DNA of 64,000 nt, taken from the NCBI RefSeq assembly GCF_000379425.1, contig NZ_KB902215.1, forward strand, positions 124,001 to 188,000. Direction: 5' to 3'. Each line of letters begins with the position of its first letter. Position 1 is the stretch's first letter. Below, piece after piece: positions 62,003-64,000 of the stretch. The notes under the pieces were generated by a model that saw only the letters and a list, made by a program, of their open reading frames with translations, had not been told where the DNA came from and ran no database searches. A program made the position numbers and the translations under genes. Source of the DNA: Corynebacterium lubricantis DSM 45231. Its GTDB lineage: Bacteria > Actinomycetota > Actinomycetes > Mycobacteriales > Mycobacteriaceae.

Positions 62003-62938
62003 TTAGTCGCGGATGTCTTCGTACAGGATGGTCGAGACGTAGCGCTCGCCAAAGTCAGGAACGATTACAACGATGGTCTTGCCATTGTTCTCTTCCCGAT
62101 CAGCCAGCTCCAGTGCGGCCTTGACTGCTGCGCCAGAGGAGATGCCGCCGAGGATGGCGTCCTTTACGGCCAGCTCGCGGGAAACGGCAACAGCATCCTC
62201 GTTGGAGACGGTGATGATCTCATCGACCTGGTTGCGATCGAAGGTGCCAGGGATGAAGTTAGCGCCAAGACCCTGGATCTTGTGAGCGCCAGCCTTGCCT
62301 TCGGAAAGCAGTGGGGAAGCGGCAGGCTCAACTGCGACGTTGACGATCTCTGGCTTCTGCTCCTTGAGGTACTTGCCTGCACCAGAGATGGTGCCGCCTG
62401 TGCCCACGCCTGCCACGAAGATATCAACTTCACCGTCGGTGTCATTCCAGATCTCAGGGCCGGTGGTGTTGTAGTGGATACGAGGGTTTGCCTCGTTCTC
62501 GAACTGGCTTGCCAGAATCGCGTTCTCGGTGGACTCGACGATCTCGTTTGCCTTGTCCACTGCACCCTGCATACCTGCGGAACCTGGGGTCAGGACAATC
62601 TCTGCACCAAATGCGCGGAGGACAACGCGACGCTCGTTGGACATGGTTTCTGGCATGGTCAGGATGACCTTGTAGCCGCGGGCTGCGCCGGCGAGCGCAA
62701 GCGCAATGCCAGTGTTGCCGGAAGTGCCCTCGACGATGGTGCCGCCTGGCTTCAGCTGGCCGGATTCTTCAGCTGCATCAACAATTGCCTTGCCGATACG
62801 ATCCTTTACCGAGTTTGCTGGGTTGAAGAACTCCAGCTTTGCAAGGACGCGAGCGCCCTTACCCTCGGTGATGCCCTTCAGCTCTACCAGTGGGGTATTG
62901 CCGATTGTTTCAAGGATGTTGTCATACACCTTTGCCAT
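62003..62938 (-). CDS. cysK: Cysteine synthase CysK
   Basis: 311 residues. Sulfide plus O-acetylserine to cysteine, PLP-dependent. Schiff-base Lys45 in FFNPANSVKDRIG, substrate loop GTSGNTGIALALAG, phosphate loop GVGTGGTISGAGKYLKE, and PDFGERYVSTILYED at the end. CysE and CysK form the cysteine synthase complex. AAAGGAG precedes the ATG; upstream lie two TAGAC sites. Confidence 0.95.
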   Translation of the reverse strand: MAKVYDNILETIGNTPLVELKGITEGKGARVLAKLEFFNPANSVKDRIGKAIVDAAEESGQLKPGGTIVEGTSGNTGIALALAGAARGYKVILTMPETMSNERRVVLRAFGAEIVLTPGSAGMQGAVDKANEIVESTENAILASQFENEANPRIHYNTTGPEIWNDTDGEVDIFVAGVGTGGTISGAGKYLKEQKPEIVNVAVEPAASPLLSEGKAGAHKIQGLGANFIPGTFDRNQVDEIITVSNEDAVAVSRELAVKDAILGGISSGAAVKAALELADREENNGKTIVVIVPDFGERYVSTILYEDIRD

Positions 62939-63289
62939 GAGACGGTGCTCTCCTTTGTGATGAATATCAGTATGAATTGGTGTTTTATCCAGCCACTGAG
63001 CGAAACGCCGTGACTCTTCTGATCACTTTACACACAAGATATAGACAGAGTGGTATGCGATGAATAGACTATTAAGTTAGGGCAGGTAGGGCGAGGTTTT
63101 GTGAGGGGGTAATATGGGGGTGGAGTCCTGCTGGCGCGTCGGATCCCTAGCAGAAAAGATGAGGAATTCGATAGCGACTTTTTCTTCCCCCCCGATTAAG
63201 GGTATGCTCGGTAAGTGTTAACGAAAGACCGACTGAGCTTGCCCCCAGTGCGGGACACTCTTTCGGGGTTATACTCGACAGGAGAATTC
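62939..63289. promoter_or_regulatory. Divergent control region, cysK / ramA
   Basis: 351 bp. On the cysK side are two TAGAC-N6-GT sites. In the middle lie AGGGGGT (63104-63110) and TGGGGGT (63115-63121), RamA-like. Near ramA, TATGCT at 63203-63208 may be a -10, and GGAG (63281-63284) is the ribosome site. A further CGGGGT is at about 63265. Confidence 0.5.
63042..63080. promoter_or_regulatory. Two TAGAC-N6-GT sites, possible McbR-type operators
   Basis: TAGAC-AGAGTG-GTATG (63042-63057) and TAGAC-TATTAA-GTTAG (63065-63080). McbR, the sulfur-metabolism repressor of C. glutamicum, binds TAGAC-N6-GTCTA; here the left arms are perfect and right arms partial. Confidence 0.4.
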
Positions 63290-64000
63290 ATGGATTCGCA
63301 ACGGGTCAAAGATGACGACGATGCCATTCGTGCAGCACTGACGTCGTTGAAAACGGCAACTGGGATCCCAGTGACTATGTACGGCACATTGCTGGTCGAC
63401 AATCGGTTGCAGATCACACAGTGGATCGGCCTACGTACCCCCGCGCTTCAGAACTTGATTATCGATCCGGGTGCTGGCGTTGGCGGTAGGGTCGTCGCAA
63501 CGCGCAGGGCGGTGGGCGTTTCCGATTACACGCGTGCAAACGTGATTTCCCACGAGCATGATCGTGCAATCCAGGATGAAGGCCTGCATTCTATTGTCGC
63601 CGTTCCGGTGATTGTGCAGCGTGAAATTCGGGGAGTTCTCTATGTCGGCGTGCATTCGCCAGTGCGCCTGGGTGACAAGGTCATCGAGGAAGTGACGGCC
63701 ACAGCCCGAACGCTCGAGCAGGATCTCGCCGTCAATTCGGCGCTTCGACGTGCCGAGGGCGGAAAATCTGGGGCCAAAGCCGGGCGGGTCATGAATGGAG
63801 CCGAGTGGGAGCAAGTCCGTTCGACGCACTCCAAGCTCCGTATGTTGGCAAACCGCGTCGAAGACGAAACGCTCCGTAAGGAACTTGAGCAGCTTTGTGA
63901 TCAGATGGTTTCGCCGGTGAGAGTGAAGCAGTCGACGAAGCTATCAGCTCGCGAGCTCGATGTGTTGTCCTGCGTTGCTTTGGGGCATACCAATGTTGAA
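63290..64000 (+). CDS. ramA: LuxR-type regulator RamA with GAF-like domain (3' end outside window)
   Basis: 237 residues visible. The opening MDSQRVKDDDDAIRAALTSL and LQITQWIGLRTPALQNLIID, VGGRVVATRRAVGVSDYTRANVISHEHD and REIRGVLYVGVHS match my memory of C. glutamicum RamA, a master regulator of acetate, ethanol and central carbon genes. The GAF-like sensor domain (about 10-150) is followed by a linker; the LuxR helix-turn-helix begins at STKLSARELDVLSCVALGHTN and is cut by the window end. Adjacent to cysK/cysE as in C. glutamicum. Confidence 0.93.
   Translation, partial: MDSQRVKDDDDAIRAALTSLKTATGIPVTMYGTLLVDNRLQITQWIGLRTPALQNLIIDPGAGVGGRVVATRRAVGVSDYTRANVISHEHDRAIQDEGLHSIVAVPVIVQREIRGVLYVGVHSPVRLGDKVIEEVTATARTLEQDLAVNSALRRAEGGKSGAKAGRVMNGAEWEQVRSTHSKLRMLANRVEDETLRKELEQLCDQMVSPVRVKQSTKLSARELDVLSCVALGHTNVE

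Noticed and set aside
1..64000. CRISPR array, prophage or integrase-bearing island
   Set aside because: No evenly spaced direct repeats, phage proteins or recombinase found on either strand.

Overview
The window reads as a stretch of a Corynebacterium chromosome (order Mycobacteriales). Supporting signs are trehalose and corynomycolate genes, mycothiol synthase MshD, meso-diaminopimelate dehydrogenase, the ThrE exporter, the PhoRS two-component system and, at the right edge, the acetate regulator RamA. The order ots-thrE-ddh / phoRS / purDBC / purSQL / purFM / mshD-pstSCAB / phoU-dus-actA / cysE-cysK-ramA matches what I recall of the C. glutamicum chromosome. I saw no transposase, integrase, phage genes or CRISPR array. 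Assignments come from motif reading and memory of the families; no search was run.

Layout. 1-5.4 kb: trehalose synthesis (otsB partial, a coupled lipoprotein, otsA), a small protein with a histone-like lysine tail, thrE, then ddh and tRNA-Thr. 5.5-10.5 kb: an MFS carrier, the phosphate-sensing pair phoR/phoS, a MerR regulator and a HIT protein. 10.6-31.3 kb: three purine blocks (purD-aminotransferase-purB-purC; purS-purQ-purL; purF-purM) separated by a peptidase, a DUF2334 protein, a one-cysteine peroxidase, a large secreted nuclease, a mycolyltransferase-like esterase, a hemolysin III protein, a double-hotdog thioesterase and a sterol-carrier protein. 31.4-36.2 kb: small metabolic genes in tight divergent pairs, ending with mshD. 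36.2-43.6 kb: pstSCAB, followed by a second pstB copy plus a cytochrome P450, then phoU. 43.6-52.4 kb: tRNA-dihydrouridine synthase, the CoA-transferase actA/cat and the bd oxidase operon cydABDC. 52.6-60.1 kb: tRNA-Lys, a protein built from three internal repeats, a BCCT carrier, a GNAT enzyme and a copper module (copB-type ATPase, BASS carrier, csoR with two operators). 60.2-64 kb: tRNA-Glu, two identical tRNA-Asp, tRNA-Phe, a small GNAT, cysE, cysK and the 5' part of ramA.

How parts connect. PhoRS, PstSCAB, PhoU and the NucH-type nuclease form a phosphate-starvation set within about 37 kb. The purine genes cover most steps from PRPP to AICAR. RamA at the right edge may act on the G-tract array upstream of actA, and its own upstream region carries similar G-tracts. 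Many genes have a -10 hexamer 6-8 nt before the start codon and no Shine-Dalgarno, which implies leaderless mRNAs.

Most unusual points: the PstB paralogue is about 85% identical to PstB but has Tyr in place of the switch (H-loop) His, and is followed by a P450; the three-fold repeat protein lies beside tRNA-Lys in AT-rich DNA; and the actA upstream region carries a G-run array that could bind RamA or fold as a G-quadruplex.
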